Shown: positions 41,952 through 50,844 of the stretch, piece after piece | Numbering within the stretch: the first letter of the stretch is position 1 | How the letters are laid out: the number at the start of each line of letters is the position of its first letter | Origin: a bacterium | GTDB lineage: Bacteria > JAJVIF01 | Direction of reading: 5' to 3' | Length of the DNA stretch: 64,000 nucleotides | Assembly (NCBI GenBank): GCA_022072165.1 | Contig: JAJVIF010000002.1 | Coordinates: 62,001-126,000 of the forward strand | Program-made: the position numbers and the translations under genes | Notes under the pieces: model-generated | The model's database searches: none | What the model saw: the letters and a program-made list of their open reading frames with translations, nothing else | What the model was told of the DNA's origin: nothing

Positions 41952-42962
41952 ATGGCAGGTCCGGTCCGGGTCCTTGTGGACTTCCACTCCGAGCGCTATC
42001 CCCTCTGGAACTTTCCCGCACCTCTGTTTGCGTCTCTGGTGGAAGCCTTTCCGACCGTGATGTTCCATGCGTGCACCTCGGAAGCTGACTTTCGGACGCA
42101 TCTCCCATCAGCCACGATCATCTTCGGTCGCTGGCTCCGTCCGGAAGACCTCCCCCTCGCCGAGCAGTTGGTCTGGTTTCACACGGCGGCGGCGGGTGTG
42201 GAACGCCAGCTCTACCCAGCCTTTCTGGAACGGGAGATCGTGCTGACCACCTCAGCAGGTGCCCGGTCCGGGGCCATGGCCGAGGGGATGCTGGGAGCCA
42301 TCATTGCGTTTAATCGGCAGTTGCCGCGCCTCTGGGAAGCGCAACGACGGCAGGAATGGATCGCGTCTGACATCTGGTTGCGCCATCAGCAGCTGCTGAC
42401 ACTGGATGGCCGGCTGATGGTCATCGCGGGGCTGGGGAGCATCGGCCAGGAGGTGGCGCGGCTGGCGAAGGCCTTTGGCATGGAAGTCTGGGGCACCAAA
42501 CGCGATCTGAGCACGGACTGTCCCTGGGTCGACCGGATCGCGCCGCCCGAAGCGCTGGGGGAACTCCTCGGAGGGGAGCCGCTGGTAGTGGTCGATGCGC
42601 TGCCCGCCAATGCCTCGACCCGTCAGCTCTTCGGTGCCGCCCAGTTCGAACAGATGGGTCCAGAGGCCCTCTTCGTCAATGTCGGGCGAGGCGCGACGGT
42701 GGATGAATCGGCGCTTGTTGCCGCGCTGTCATCGCAGATTATTCGTGGGGCGATCCTGGATGTTTTTGTCACGGAACCGCTGCCGGAAGACTCCCCATTG
42801 TGGCAACTGGAAAACTGCTGGGTCCTGCCGCATATCACCAATATTGTGGATCGCTTCTGGGAGCCGACCACCGCGATTTTCGAGGAGAATCTCCGCCGCC
42901 ATCTCTTTAGGCAAGCCTTGTTAAACGAGGTCGATCAGTCACTGGAGAGCCATGCGCCGTGA
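41952..42962 (+). CDS. D-isomer 2-hydroxyacid dehydrogenase family protein
   Basis: 336 residues. The NAD-binding Rossmann fingerprint is VIAGLGSIGQEVARLAKAFGMEVWGTKR (about 158-184). Catalytic Arg in NVGRGATVDESALV, Glu in VFVTEPLPEDSPLW and His in VLPHIT. The substrate is not evident; it may act on hydroxypyruvate, glyoxylate or another 2-keto acid. ATG 41952 follows the -10 directly, so the longer N-terminus from 41919 is unlikely. Neighbours give no clue. Confidence 0.88.
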   Translation: MAGPVRVLVDFHSERYPLWNFPAPLFASLVEAFPTVMFHACTSEADFRTHLPSATIIFGRWLRPEDLPLAEQLVWFHTAAAGVERQLYPAFLEREIVLTTSAGARSGAMAEGMLGAIIAFNRQLPRLWEAQRRQEWIASDIWLRHQQLLTLDGRLMVIAGLGSIGQEVARLAKAFGMEVWGTKRDLSTDCPWVDRIAPPEALGELLGGEPLVVVDALPANASTRQLFGAAQFEQMGPEALFVNVGRGATVDESALVAALSSQIIRGAILDVFVTEPLPEDSPLWQLENCWVLPHITNIVDRFWEPTTAIFEENLRRHLFRQALLNEVDQSLESHAP

Positions 42963-43033
42963 CATATCGCACGAACGCGGTACCGATCTGTCGGTTTTGA
43001 GTCAACTTTTTTGCCCCGTTATGGGTTCTCCCA

Positions 43034-43060
43034 TTGACTCCCCGGTATACGACATATGAT
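43034..43060 (+). promoter_or_regulatory. promoter for the first FlhG-like gene, leaderless
   Basis: TTGACT (43034-43039) and TATGAT (43055-43060), spacer 15, with GTG 43069 eight bases further on. Confidence 0.5.
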
Positions 43061-43068
43061 GATGGGCC

Positions 43069-44058
43069 GTGCCTTCAGAAACCGTGGCCATCCTCTCTAA
43101 TAAGGGAGGCGTCGGGAAGACTCATCTCGCCACGAATATGGCGCTCAGTCTGGCTGAACGCGGACTCCAGGTGCTCGTCGTGGATGCCGACTGGTCCTCG
43201 GCATCGGTGACCCGCAAACTGGGGCTTTCACCGATGAAGACCTGGACCCAGTATTTTCAGGGCGAAGCGCATATCAATGATCTGATCCAGCGAGCGCCGT
43301 ATCACCACAACCTCTATGTTCTGCCAGGTACTACCGGCGAATTGCGGGTCGCCAACATGGACGATGCGCAAAAGAACCGGATGTTGATGACTCTGCGGAA
43401 CCTGGCGACTCACGCCCGGGGCGACATCATCTTCTTCGACCTCGGCGCGGGCATCGATGCCCGAACCCTCGATACCGCCCTCGCCGCCGACCGCATCCTG
43501 CTCATCACGACGCCGCAGGATGTCCTGCATGGCTACGGCTGCCTGAAAGCGCTGCTGCATCGCTATCTGGAACTCTGCGAAGACTCCCCCGACTGGTTTG
43601 TGCGACGTCACTTCAAGCCAATGGTGGCGGTCAACATGGTGCTGGAGCCTGGACAGGGACACAACGTCGTCCGGACCATGCGGCATCTGCTGCAAGAGTA
43701 CGCCCGGGAACGGGCGCTGGCCGACAAGGCACCGTTCGGCACACCGGACTACCCGCAGCGACGAGGGGTCTGGGGGGAGCCCCGGCCGGACCTGCCACTG
43801 GATGCCTGGTGCGATGTCCTGTTCGTCGGCGAGATCCCCTATGTCCGGGAACGCTTTATCCTTGCGGAACTCAACAAGACACCGTTCATCCGCGCCTTCC
43901 CGACGGACCGGGCGACGCAGGCGATTCGGGAGCTTGGTGCGGCGGTCGCGGCCCATCCATTGACCGGCACACACCGCGACACACCTCCTCCGACTGGCGG
44001 CTTTTGGGATCGGCTGGCCTTGTTGATGGGAGGTCAGGAGCGTCCGGTTCCACGTTGA
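43069..44058 (+). CDS. FlhG/MinD-like ParA-family ATPase, first of a tandem pair
   Basis: 329 residues. Deviant Walker A SNKGGVGKTHLATNMALSLA (residues 10-29), a DADWSSASVTRKLGL block (switch I-like), DIIFFDLGAGIDARTLDTALAAD and ITTPQDVLHGYGCLKALL, all as in FlhG/FleN/YlxH. It probably controls the number or position of flagella or pili. The last residues (GGFWDRLALLMGGQ) could be an amphipathic membrane-targeting helix as in MinD. About half of its residues look identical to those of the next gene by eye. flhF is not in the window. Confidence 0.8.
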   Translation: MPSETVAILSNKGGVGKTHLATNMALSLAERGLQVLVVDADWSSASVTRKLGLSPMKTWTQYFQGEAHINDLIQRAPYHHNLYVLPGTTGELRVANMDDAQKNRMLMTLRNLATHARGDIIFFDLGAGIDARTLDTALAADRILLITTPQDVLHGYGCLKALLHRYLELCEDSPDWFVRRHFKPMVAVNMVLEPGQGHNVVRTMRHLLQEYARERALADKAPFGTPDYPQRRGVWGEPRPDLPLDAWCDVLFVGEIPYVRERFILAELNKTPFIRAFPTDRATQAIRELGAAVAAHPLTGTHRDTPPPTGGFWDRLALLMGGQERPVPR

Positions 44059-44192
44059 TGCAGCTGGGGCGCGGCACTTCTCCACTTCTCTCCCCAGCAA
44101 GCCTGCAATTCAACGGCGCAAAGCTGGACTATTTTCGGCGCTGCTGAATCAGAGGTCATACTTCTAAAAGCATTCTGTTACAATCCCTGCGC

Positions 44193-44221
44193 TTGCAATC
44201 TGTCTTGAAGTCCCGTACAAC
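44193..44221 (+). promoter_or_regulatory. promoter for the second FlhG-like gene, leaderless
   Basis: TTGCAA (44193-44198), a 17-base spacer and TACAAC (44216-44221), ending 8 bases before GTG 44230. An upstream TTACAAT at about 44179 may be a second -10. Confidence 0.55.
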
Positions 44222-44229
44222 TACCCCTC

Positions 44230-45219
44230 GTGCCCGCTCAGGTCCTAGGCATTCTTTCCAATAAAGGGGGGGTGGGGAAAACCCACCTCGCAACTTCGCT
44301 TGCAATTGCCCTGGCCCAGCGCGGTAAAAAAGTCCTGATCATCGATGCCGACTGGTCCAGCGCCAATGTCACCCGGAAGCTGGGACTCACCCCGCCCCGG
44401 ACCCTGCGGCAGTACTTCGCCGATGAATGCTCCATTACGGACCTCATCTGCGCGACCCCGCACCACCCGAATCTCTACATCCTTGCCGGCTCGCCAGGCG
44501 AGTTCGCCATTGCCAACATGGACCAGGCGCGCAAGCTCCGCCTCCTGACCGGTTTCCGGGAAATCGCCGACCACGCCCGGGGCGACTTCATCATTTACGA
44601 CCTCGGCGCAGGTGTCGAAGCCCGGACCCTGGATACCGCGCTGGCTGCGGATTATCCAGTGGTGGTGACCACGCCGCAGGATGTCCTGGCGGGCTACGGT
44701 TGTCTGAAGGCGCTGCTCTATCGGTTCCTCGACCTGGCCCCCCATCGGCCACAATGGTTCATCAACGGCCAGTTCCGCCCCCTGTTGGTGGTGAATCAGG
44801 TCATGGAACCAGGACAGGGCAAGGTGGTCGCCAGCACCATGCGGAATCTGCTCAGGGAGTATGCCCGGGAGCGGGCGACCAAAGATCCGGCCATCATGCA
44901 GTACTTTCAGCAGGTCCCGGGCATCACGGCCCGCGGCGGCGATGGCGCAGCCCTGGCTGAAGGACTCACGCCCGAGCTGTTGCAGGGGATCGAACTCGGC
45001 TGCGACCTGCGGCTGATGGGCGAGGTCCCACACGCCCGGGAGAAGTTCATTACCGCCGAAATGAACCGCACACCCTTCATCCTGGCCTATCCCACACATC
45101 CGGCCAGCATCGCCATCCAGCATCTGGCAGACAGCCTCACTGGTGAGACCGTGACCCCGGTCCTGACCGCCCAGGGCACCGGATTCTGGCAGAAGCTCGC
45201 TGACCTGGTCGCCACCTGA
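44230..45219 (+). CDS. FlhG/MinD-like ParA-family ATPase, second of a tandem pair
   Basis: 329 residues, same length and layout as its neighbour: SNKGGVGKTHLATSLAIALA, DADWSSANVTRKLGL, DFIIYDLGAGVEARTLDTALAAD, VVVTTPQDVLAGYGCLKALL. The end (TGFWQKLADLVAT) could again be an amphipathic helix. It differs most from the first copy in about residues 215-255, a likely partner-binding region. It has a promoter of its own, so the two copies can be regulated separately. A role in flagellar or pilus placement is inferred from family. Confidence 0.8.
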   Translation: MPAQVLGILSNKGGVGKTHLATSLAIALAQRGKKVLIIDADWSSANVTRKLGLTPPRTLRQYFADECSITDLICATPHHPNLYILAGSPGEFAIANMDQARKLRLLTGFREIADHARGDFIIYDLGAGVEARTLDTALAADYPVVVTTPQDVLAGYGCLKALLYRFLDLAPHRPQWFINGQFRPLLVVNQVMEPGQGKVVASTMRNLLREYARERATKDPAIMQYFQQVPGITARGGDGAALAEGLTPELLQGIELGCDLRLMGEVPHAREKFITAEMNRTPFILAYPTHPASIAIQHLADSLTGETVTPVLTAQGTGFWQKLADLVAT

Positions 45220-45232
45220 TTTCCGGACTTTT

Positions 45233-45248
45233 GGAGCATCGATGCTCC
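45233..45248. repeat. perfect 16-bp palindrome GGAGCATCGATGCTCC
   Basis: Uninterrupted palindrome between the second FlhG-like gene and the prfC promoter. No T tract, so it may be a protein-binding operator rather than a terminator. Confidence 0.4.
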
Positions 45249-45278
45249 GCTGCGCTGATGCGATGGCCTCCTGACGGG

Positions 45279-45284
45279 TACACT
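45279..45284 (+). promoter_or_regulatory. -10 element TACACT for prfC, leaderless
   Basis: Ends 8 bases before GTG 45293. Confidence 0.55.
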
Positions 45285-45292
45285 CCCCTGTC

Positions 45293-46924
45293 GTGACTGA
45301 ACCGACTGCACCACTCGCATCCCTCATTCGCGAAGAAACCGCGCGTCGCCGGACCTTCGCCATCATTTCGCACCCCGACGCCGGCAAAACTACCCTGACC
45401 GAAAAGTTGCTCCTTTATGGGGGCGCGATTGAAACCGCCGGGGCGGTGAAGGCACGTCGTGCCGCGCAGTCGGCCACCTCCGACTGGATGGAGCTCGAAA
45501 AGCAGCGCGGGATTTCGATTACCTCGACCGTCCTGCAATTCGACTATCAGGGCCATCGCCTCAATCTGCTGGACACCCCGGGGCACCAGGATTTTTCCGA
45601 AGACACCTATCGCACCCTTACAGCAGTGGACTCCGCAGTCATGCTGGTAGATGGCGCTAAAGGGGTCGAGGCCCAGACCCGCAAGCTCTTCGCGGTCTGT
45701 CGTCGGCGCGGTATCCCCATCGCCACGTTCGTCAACAAGATGGACCGTCCGGTACGGGATCCGTTTGATCTGCTCGATGAAATCGAAAAGGTACTGGGCA
45801 TTACGGCGGTTCCGGTGACCTGGCCCATCGGGACACACACGACTTTCCGGGGGGTGTACGAGCGGAGTACGGGTCTGGTGCATCTGTTTGAAAAAGATGC
45901 CACCCACGGTGCGCGCAAGGCGGCGGTTCAGACGCACGGGCTGGATGATCCCGCACTGCCAGGACTGATCGGTGCGCCGGAGCTGGCACAGCTGAAGGAA
46001 GACTTGCAGCTCCTGGACGACATGCTGGGATTCCCCGATGTGGACCTGATCCGGGGCCAGTTACAGACCCCGGTTTTCTTTGGATCGGCGGTCTCAAACT
46101 TCGGGGTGCAGCATTTCCTCGAGCGGTTTATTGATCTGGCACCCGCGCCCGGCACCCTGGCAACCGCCGATGGTCTGACCACCGAAGTCACCGGCCCCTT
46201 CGCGGGCTTCATCTTCAAAATTCAGGCGAACATGAACAAGGCCCACCGCGACCGGATCGCCTTCGTGCGGGTCGCGAGCGGCCAGTTTGACCGGGGAATG
46301 GATGTCCTGCTCGCCAGGACCGGCAAGGTCGTGAAGCTGAGTCACTCCTCGGCGTTCTTTGCGCAGGAGCGGACCCTGGTCGAGACCGCTTTCCCGGGGG
46401 ATGTGGTAGGGCTGATCACCTCTGGGCAGTTCCGAGTTGGAGATCAGCTCTATGTGGGACAGCTGCCACCACTGCCGCGGATGCCCCACTTCCCGGCCGA
46501 GTTTTTTGCGTCACTCCGGAACGAGAACACCGCGAAGTACAAACAGTTTCACAAAGGGCTGACGGAGCTCGCTGAAGAAGGGGCCATCCAGGTGCTCCGA
46601 AATCCTGATGGTTCTGGTGATCCGATTCTGGCCGCCGTCGGCGAGTTGCAGTTTCAGGTGGTCCAGTACCGGCTGGAAAACGAGTATGGCTGTCAGGTCC
46701 GTCTCGACCGGCTCCCTTACGCCGCCAGTCGCTGGCTCGCACCGGACTCGGTGCAGGATGTCCGGGGTGTCGGGCGCTGGGCGCGGATTCTGGTGGACTC
46801 GCACGGCGATACGGTCCTGTTGTTCAAGAGCGACTGGGAGATGAACTACGCGCTGGAAGCGGTGAAGGGACTGCTCCTGTCGGAACTCCCACCCGCCGGA
46901 GCCCTGGAGTCGATTCGCGTCTGA
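45293..46924 (+). CDS. prfC: PrfC, peptide chain release factor 3
   Basis: 543 residues. GTPase motifs: ISHPDAGKTTLTEKLLLYGGAI (G1), DTPGHQDFSEDTYRTL (G3), NKMDRPVRDPFDLLDEIE (G4) and later FKIQANMNKAHRDRIAFVRV, GELQFQVVQYRLENEYG. RF3 removes RF1/RF2 from the ribosome. GTG start 8 bases after TACACT. The DUF5522-like gene begins 2 bases after its stop. Confidence 0.97.
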   Translation: MTEPTAPLASLIREETARRRTFAIISHPDAGKTTLTEKLLLYGGAIETAGAVKARRAAQSATSDWMELEKQRGISITSTVLQFDYQGHRLNLLDTPGHQDFSEDTYRTLTAVDSAVMLVDGAKGVEAQTRKLFAVCRRRGIPIATFVNKMDRPVRDPFDLLDEIEKVLGITAVPVTWPIGTHTTFRGVYERSTGLVHLFEKDATHGARKAAVQTHGLDDPALPGLIGAPELAQLKEDLQLLDDMLGFPDVDLIRGQLQTPVFFGSAVSNFGVQHFLERFIDLAPAPGTLATADGLTTEVTGPFAGFIFKIQANMNKAHRDRIAFVRVASGQFDRGMDVLLARTGKVVKLSHSSAFFAQERTLVETAFPGDVVGLITSGQFRVGDQLYVGQLPPLPRMPHFPAEFFASLRNENTAKYKQFHKGLTELAEEGAIQVLRNPDGSGDPILAAVGELQFQVVQYRLENEYGCQVRLDRLPYAASRWLAPDSVQDVRGVGRWARILVDSHGDTVLLFKSDWEMNYALEAVKGLLLSELPPAGALESIRV

Positions 46925-46926
46925 CG

Positions 46927-47172
46927 ATGGCTCGTGTACCCCTTCCCGCCGACCGGCTGACGCCACACCCGGACCGCTGCCCCACGCATCGTCCGGACTT
47001 CGCCGAGATCCAGCGGCGTCATGCCCAGGCCCTCGCCGCCGGACATCCGACGTACATCGATCCGCGAACGGGCTACCAGGTTTTTACGGCGCAAGCGCTG
47101 TGGGATCAGGGCACATGTTGTGATTCCGGATGCCGGCATTGCCCGTTTGTGGAGCGTCCGGCTTCACCGTAG
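46927..47172 (+). CDS. DUF5522-like small cysteine-rich protein
   Basis: 81 residues. Carries the signature YQVFTAQALWDQGTCCDSGCRHCPF near its end, which I associate with DUF5522, a small protein of unknown function with four closely spaced Cys that may bind a metal or cluster. It starts 2 bases after prfC and is probably cotranscribed. It reads DPRTGYQVFTA just before the Cys motif, also typical. Confidence 0.75.
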   Translation: MARVPLPADRLTPHPDRCPTHRPDFAEIQRRHAQALAAGHPTYIDPRTGYQVFTAQALWDQGTCCDSGCRHCPFVERPASP

Positions 47173-47196
47173 GCCCTCCTTCTCGTAGCTCCCCAC

Positions 47197-47202
47197 TACA
47201 AT
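47197..47202 (+). promoter_or_regulatory. -10 element TACAAT for the adenosine deaminase gene
   Basis: Ends 9 bases before ATG 47212, so at most two or three leader bases. Confidence 0.5.
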
Positions 47203-47211
47203 CGGTCGGGA

Positions 47212-48192
47212 ATGGACCTGCGCGCACTCCCCAAAGCTGAACTGCATTGCCACCTGAATGGTGCGGTCCCGGCGGATGTCCTGGCGAGTTTGCTCTTGCG
47301 CTACCAGCTGGCACCACCAGAGCTGCAGGATCCTGATCGTCTGCGACAACGCCTGACCTACAGCGTGCCCTGTGGCAGCCTGGGGGAGTACCTCGAAGTC
47401 TGGTCGTTGCTCCGGAAGCTCCCTGCAGGTCGCGCCTGCTTTCATGCCATGGTCGATGCCGCCATCCGGGCGCAGGCGGAAGCGGGCGTGCGCTATGTGG
47501 AACTGCGACACAGCGTGGTCACCCTCGCGCAACTGAATCACCTGACCTATGAACGAGCCCTGGGCTGGATATGCGAGGAGCTGCAGGATGCCGGCTCCCG
47601 ATGGGGGGTCGAGGCACGGCTCATCGTGCCATTCCTGCGCGACAAGTTCGATGCCTGGAACTATGAGGATCTCCTGGGGGCGGTGCTGCGGCTGCAGGAT
47701 CCCACCATCGTGGGGCTCGACTCCGCCGGCGATGAAGCGCATCCGGCACCACTGCGGGCCGCGGAGTTCTTACGTCGCGGGCAGGACCTCCTGGGGCTGA
47801 AACTGACGGTCCATGCGGGTGAGACCGGCATCGTGGAGCACATCCGGTGGGCCATTGATGAGTGCGGGGCGGATCGCATCGGGCACGGGCTGGCGGCGGC
47901 GAAAGATGAGTCGCTGATGGCGGAGTTAAGAGAGCGGGACATCCCCATCGAGATTTGTCCCACCAGCAACTGGCTCACCGGCGGCATCTCCAGACTGGAG
48001 GACCATCCCGCCACGACTTTCATTGAGCATGGCGTCCCGATCGTGCTCGGTACAGACAATCCGGGACTGCATGGGGTCGATCTGGCGGAGGAGTACGCGC
48101 GCTTCGCCCAGTTCACGGGCCGGCTAGACCTGCTGGAGGGGATGGAAGCGGTGGCACGTCGCTACGCCTTCGCTCGCAGCGCTGGACCATAG
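47212..48192 (+). CDS. add: adenosine deaminase family protein
   Basis: 326 residues. Metal site HCHLNGAV (HxH), HAGE, HGL and GTDNPGLHGVDLAEEY; active-site CPTSNWLTGG. It hydrolyses adenosine to inosine, or a related aminopurine nucleoside. The frame is of normal length. The usual TDDP near the metal reads TDNP here, seen in some family members. The 184-base gap after it holds the flotillin terminator. Confidence 0.88.
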   Translation: MDLRALPKAELHCHLNGAVPADVLASLLLRYQLAPPELQDPDRLRQRLTYSVPCGSLGEYLEVWSLLRKLPAGRACFHAMVDAAIRAQAEAGVRYVELRHSVVTLAQLNHLTYERALGWICEELQDAGSRWGVEARLIVPFLRDKFDAWNYEDLLGAVLRLQDPTIVGLDSAGDEAHPAPLRAAEFLRRGQDLLGLKLTVHAGETGIVEHIRWAIDECGADRIGHGLAAAKDESLMAELRERDIPIEICPTSNWLTGGISRLEDHPATTFIEHGVPIVLGTDNPGLHGVDLAEEYARFAQFTGRLDLLEGMEAVARRYAFARSAGP

Positions 48193-48321
48193 CGTTCGTT
48201 TGGATTCTGCTGGATTGATGACCGTACAGGCGTGGTCGCGTCATGCAGTATTCGAATCGACGGCGCAAGCGACGTCGTCCAAAGACAAAGACCAGAGACA
48301 GGAACGGTCCGCAACAGCAAA

Positions 48322-48343
48322 GCGGCGGAGCAGGCTCCGCCGC
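48322..48343 (-). terminator. terminator after the flotillin gene
   Basis: GCGGCGGAGC / GCTCCGCCGC, 10-bp stem with 2-base loop, followed on the minus strand by TTTGCTG, 34 bases past the flotillin stop. Confidence 0.7.
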
Positions 48344-48376
48344 AACTCGTTGATGTCCGACTGACGTTTCGTGTGA

Positions 48377-50107
48377 CTACTCGGGGATGCCCGGACGCAC
48401 ATGCGGCGCGGTGCCGCCAGGGGCGATCACTTCGCCCGGGATCGCAGCGGGATAGGCCGTCGCTTTGTCCGTCGGGGTAGCCTCTGGACCATCCGACGCT
48501 CCATTGGCGGCGGCCCGTTCAGCCATCGCTTCCTTCAGGGCGGGAAGCTGCTCCATCAGCGTCTGGAAGTCGATCCCCGTGAGAGCTTCCAGAACTGGCG
48601 GCAGTTGGGTCATGACATCGGTCACTTCCTTCGTCACCTGCGATGCCAGTCCCCCCCCCTGCTGCCCGCTCCCCTGCCCGCCACCACCGTAGTTAATCAT
48701 CACGATCTTGTCGGTCTTGGCGAGCGGCTCGCTAATGGCGCGCGCGAGGTCCGGCAGCCGGTCGATGAGTTGCTCGAGGATGGCCGCCGCGCCGTACTCC
48801 TTGAACGCTTCCGCCCTCAGGCGCATCGCCTCGGCTTCTGCTTCACCGCGCTTGAGCACGACCTCGGCATCCGCGAGGCCCTTGGCGCGGAGGACTTCCG
48901 CTTCGGAGCGTCCCTGCGCGGCGAGGATCTCGGCTTTCACGAGACCCTCCACTTTGCGGGCATCAGCCTGAGCCTTCTCGACTTCCGCGTCTGCGAAGCC
49001 CCGGAGCTTGGCAGATTCCGCCGCACCACGAGCCGTGGTTTCCAACTGGAACTTCTCGGCTTCCGCCAGGGTCTGGATCCGCAGGCGCTCCGCTTCGGCA
49101 GGCTTCGTCACCGTGGCTTCGAGTTCCTTCTCCCGGCGGAGAATCTCCTGCTGCTGAATCTGCAGCTGCTTGTTTTTCTCCACGACCTGAATCTGGAGCT
49201 CCTGCTCTTTCACCTGCTGGGCCGTGATGTTCCGCTGCAGTTCGTACGCCAGTTCGGCTTCCGCCTTGGTCTTGTTGACCTGGGCGGTGTACTCCGCGAG
49301 CTTGACCTGATAGTCGCGCTCATTCGCCGCAACTTCCGCTTCAGCTACAAACTTTGCCTCACCCTGCGCGGCGTTCTTCCGGGCTTCGGCGGCTGAGATG
49401 GCCGCTTCAGCAGCGAACCGGGCTTCCTCGGCCAACCGACGCGCTTCAGACGATCGCTGCGCGGCTTCGGCATCCGCATCGGCCTGTCCGATGATGGCCT
49501 CTTTCTTCACCAAGGCAATCTGCGGCTTACCGAGGGCATCCAGGTAACCATGCTCGTCCCGGATGTCGCGGATCGTGAAGCTCACGACCTTCATCCCCAT
49601 ATTGCCGAGGTCAGCCGCAGCGGTCTCCTGGACCTGCGAGGCAAATTTGTCCCGGTCGGAGTAGACCTCTTCGACGGTCAGTTTGCCGAGGATTGCACGG
49701 AGGTGCCCTTCCACAGTCTGGAGGGCGATCCGCTGGATTTCAGGACGCGTTTTGGACAGGAACTGTTCCGCCGCGGTCGCGATGGCCATCTCGTTGCCAT
49801 CGATTTTGATCTGCGCGATGCCATCCACCACGATCGGCACACCCCGGGAGGTGTAGACCGGAGGCGTCTGGACATCCAGTGTCAGGATTTCCAGGCTCAG
49901 CCGATCCAGCCGTTCCAGCAGCGGAAAGTACCAGGTGGTGCCACCCTGGACCACCCGGAAGCGTCGTCCCTTGTTGACTCGGGGACCAGACACTACCAGC
50001 GCTTCGTTGGGTCCTGCCTTCGCGATGCGCAGGACGAACGCAAAGAGGAGGACGAAGACAACGAACAGGAGTATCAGCGCGACAGCCAGCAACGTGAGCG
50101 GATCCAT
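48377..50107 (-). CDS. flotillin/SPFH-domain membrane protein
   Basis: 576 residues. N-terminal membrane segment (PLTLLAVALILLFVVFVLLFAFVL), SPFH domain (GPNEALVVSG, FPLLERLDRLSLEILTLDVQTPPVYT, EVYSDRDKFASQVQE, GMKVVSFTIRDIRDEHGYLDALG) and a long Ala/Glu/Lys coiled coil with repeated AEAE motifs (about 190-470). The C-terminus is a Gly/Pro-rich tail. Flotillins form scaffold microdomains in the inner membrane. ATG 50107 follows GAGGT; a longer frame reaches 50161. An NfeD-like partner is encoded upstream on the same strand. Confidence 0.93.
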   Translation of the reverse strand: MDPLTLLAVALILLFVVFVLLFAFVLRIAKAGPNEALVVSGPRVNKGRRFRVVQGGTTWYFPLLERLDRLSLEILTLDVQTPPVYTSRGVPIVVDGIAQIKIDGNEMAIATAAEQFLSKTRPEIQRIALQTVEGHLRAILGKLTVEEVYSDRDKFASQVQETAAADLGNMGMKVVSFTIRDIRDEHGYLDALGKPQIALVKKEAIIGQADADAEAAQRSSEARRLAEEARFAAEAAISAAEARKNAAQGEAKFVAEAEVAANERDYQVKLAEYTAQVNKTKAEAELAYELQRNITAQQVKEQELQIQVVEKNKQLQIQQQEILRREKELEATVTKPAEAERLRIQTLAEAEKFQLETTARGAAESAKLRGFADAEVEKAQADARKVEGLVKAEILAAQGRSEAEVLRAKGLADAEVVLKRGEAEAEAMRLRAEAFKEYGAAAILEQLIDRLPDLARAISEPLAKTDKIVMINYGGGGQGSGQQGGGLASQVTKEVTDVMTQLPPVLEALTGIDFQTLMEQLPALKEAMAERAAANGASDGPEATPTDKATAYPAAIPGEVIAPGGTAPHVRPGIPE

Positions 50108-50134
50108 AGCAGTACCTCGGGCTGGGGAGACGTT

Positions 50135-50153
50135 CCCCGGCTGCGGGCCGGGG
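50135..50153 (-). repeat. hairpin in the flotillin leader
   Basis: CCCCGG / CCGGGG with a 7-base loop, 28 bases before the flotillin start. It could modulate the mRNA leader. Confidence 0.4.
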
Positions 50154-50277
50154 CACATCAATGTGACGCTTTCAGTCGCCGCCCGTTGCAGTCAGGCTGC
50201 GATTTTTGCAGGAGACACTAGTATATGGCAGTCCCTTAATCATCCTGAATCTCTCCAGCCGGGAAAGGAGCGCCGCG

Positions 50278-50844
50278 GTGGAGCCAGCGGACCGAACCGT
50301 AGCGTCGCCACCCCCCCGCTGGAGGGATGTGGTAGTCACACTCGTCGCGGTCAGCGCCTGGCTGATCGTGGGCGGGTCGCCGCGACTCGTGGAGTTCGAC
50401 CCCCCGCTCATGCGGGCGGTCCTGATGGGAGCAGGGTTACTCCTCGGACTCCCGGCGCTGCTGGAGCGTCCGCTTCGCTGGGATGGCTGGCGGGGCGGGG
50501 CGCGGGCCGCAGCGCTGGTGGTTGCGTCGTATGTGGCGGTGTTCGTGGAAATGATCCTGGTGGTGCAATGGCACGCGGCGGCGATGGCGACCTCCGATCT
50601 GCCGACTGCCGGCCAGGCGATCCCCACCTGGCAGGAGTACACCACCATGCGACTACTGGCCGGACTCCCCTGGATTGCCGCGATTGTGCTCGCTGCGACC
50701 AGGGGTGCGGTCAGTGTGTCAGAGTCGGACGATCATCAGCCTGGACCGGAGCCTCAGTCTGCCGATCAGGCGCCTGGTCCAGGGTCGCTTCCAGCGACCC
50801 CAGGGCCAGGAGAAACTCCAGATCCTCCCGCGTCAATGGACTGA
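50278..50844 (+). CDS. hypothetical integral membrane protein
   Basis: 188 residues, not recognised. Hydrophobic segments about residues 18-35, 45-60, 77-100 and 125-145 suggest four helices, then a Pro/Gly/Ser-rich tail. GTG 50278 lies 8 bases after AAAGGAG. It lies between the flotillin and NfeD-like genes on the opposite strand, and its last 134 bases overlap the 3' end of the NfeD-like gene. Confidence 0.6.
   Translation: MEPADRTVASPPPRWRDVVVTLVAVSAWLIVGGSPRLVEFDPPLMRAVLMGAGLLLGLPALLERPLRWDGWRGGARAAALVVASYVAVFVEMILVVQWHAAAMATSDLPTAGQAIPTWQEYTTMRLLAGLPWIAAIVLAATRGAVSVSESDDHQPGPEPQSADQAPGPGSLPATPGPGETPDPPASMD

Noticed and set aside
50172-50648. Minus-strand ORF between flotillin and NfeD-like genes
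   Set aside because: Ser/Thr/Arg-rich, no domain, antisense to a plus-strand gene with a good Shine-Dalgarno and hydrophobic helices.
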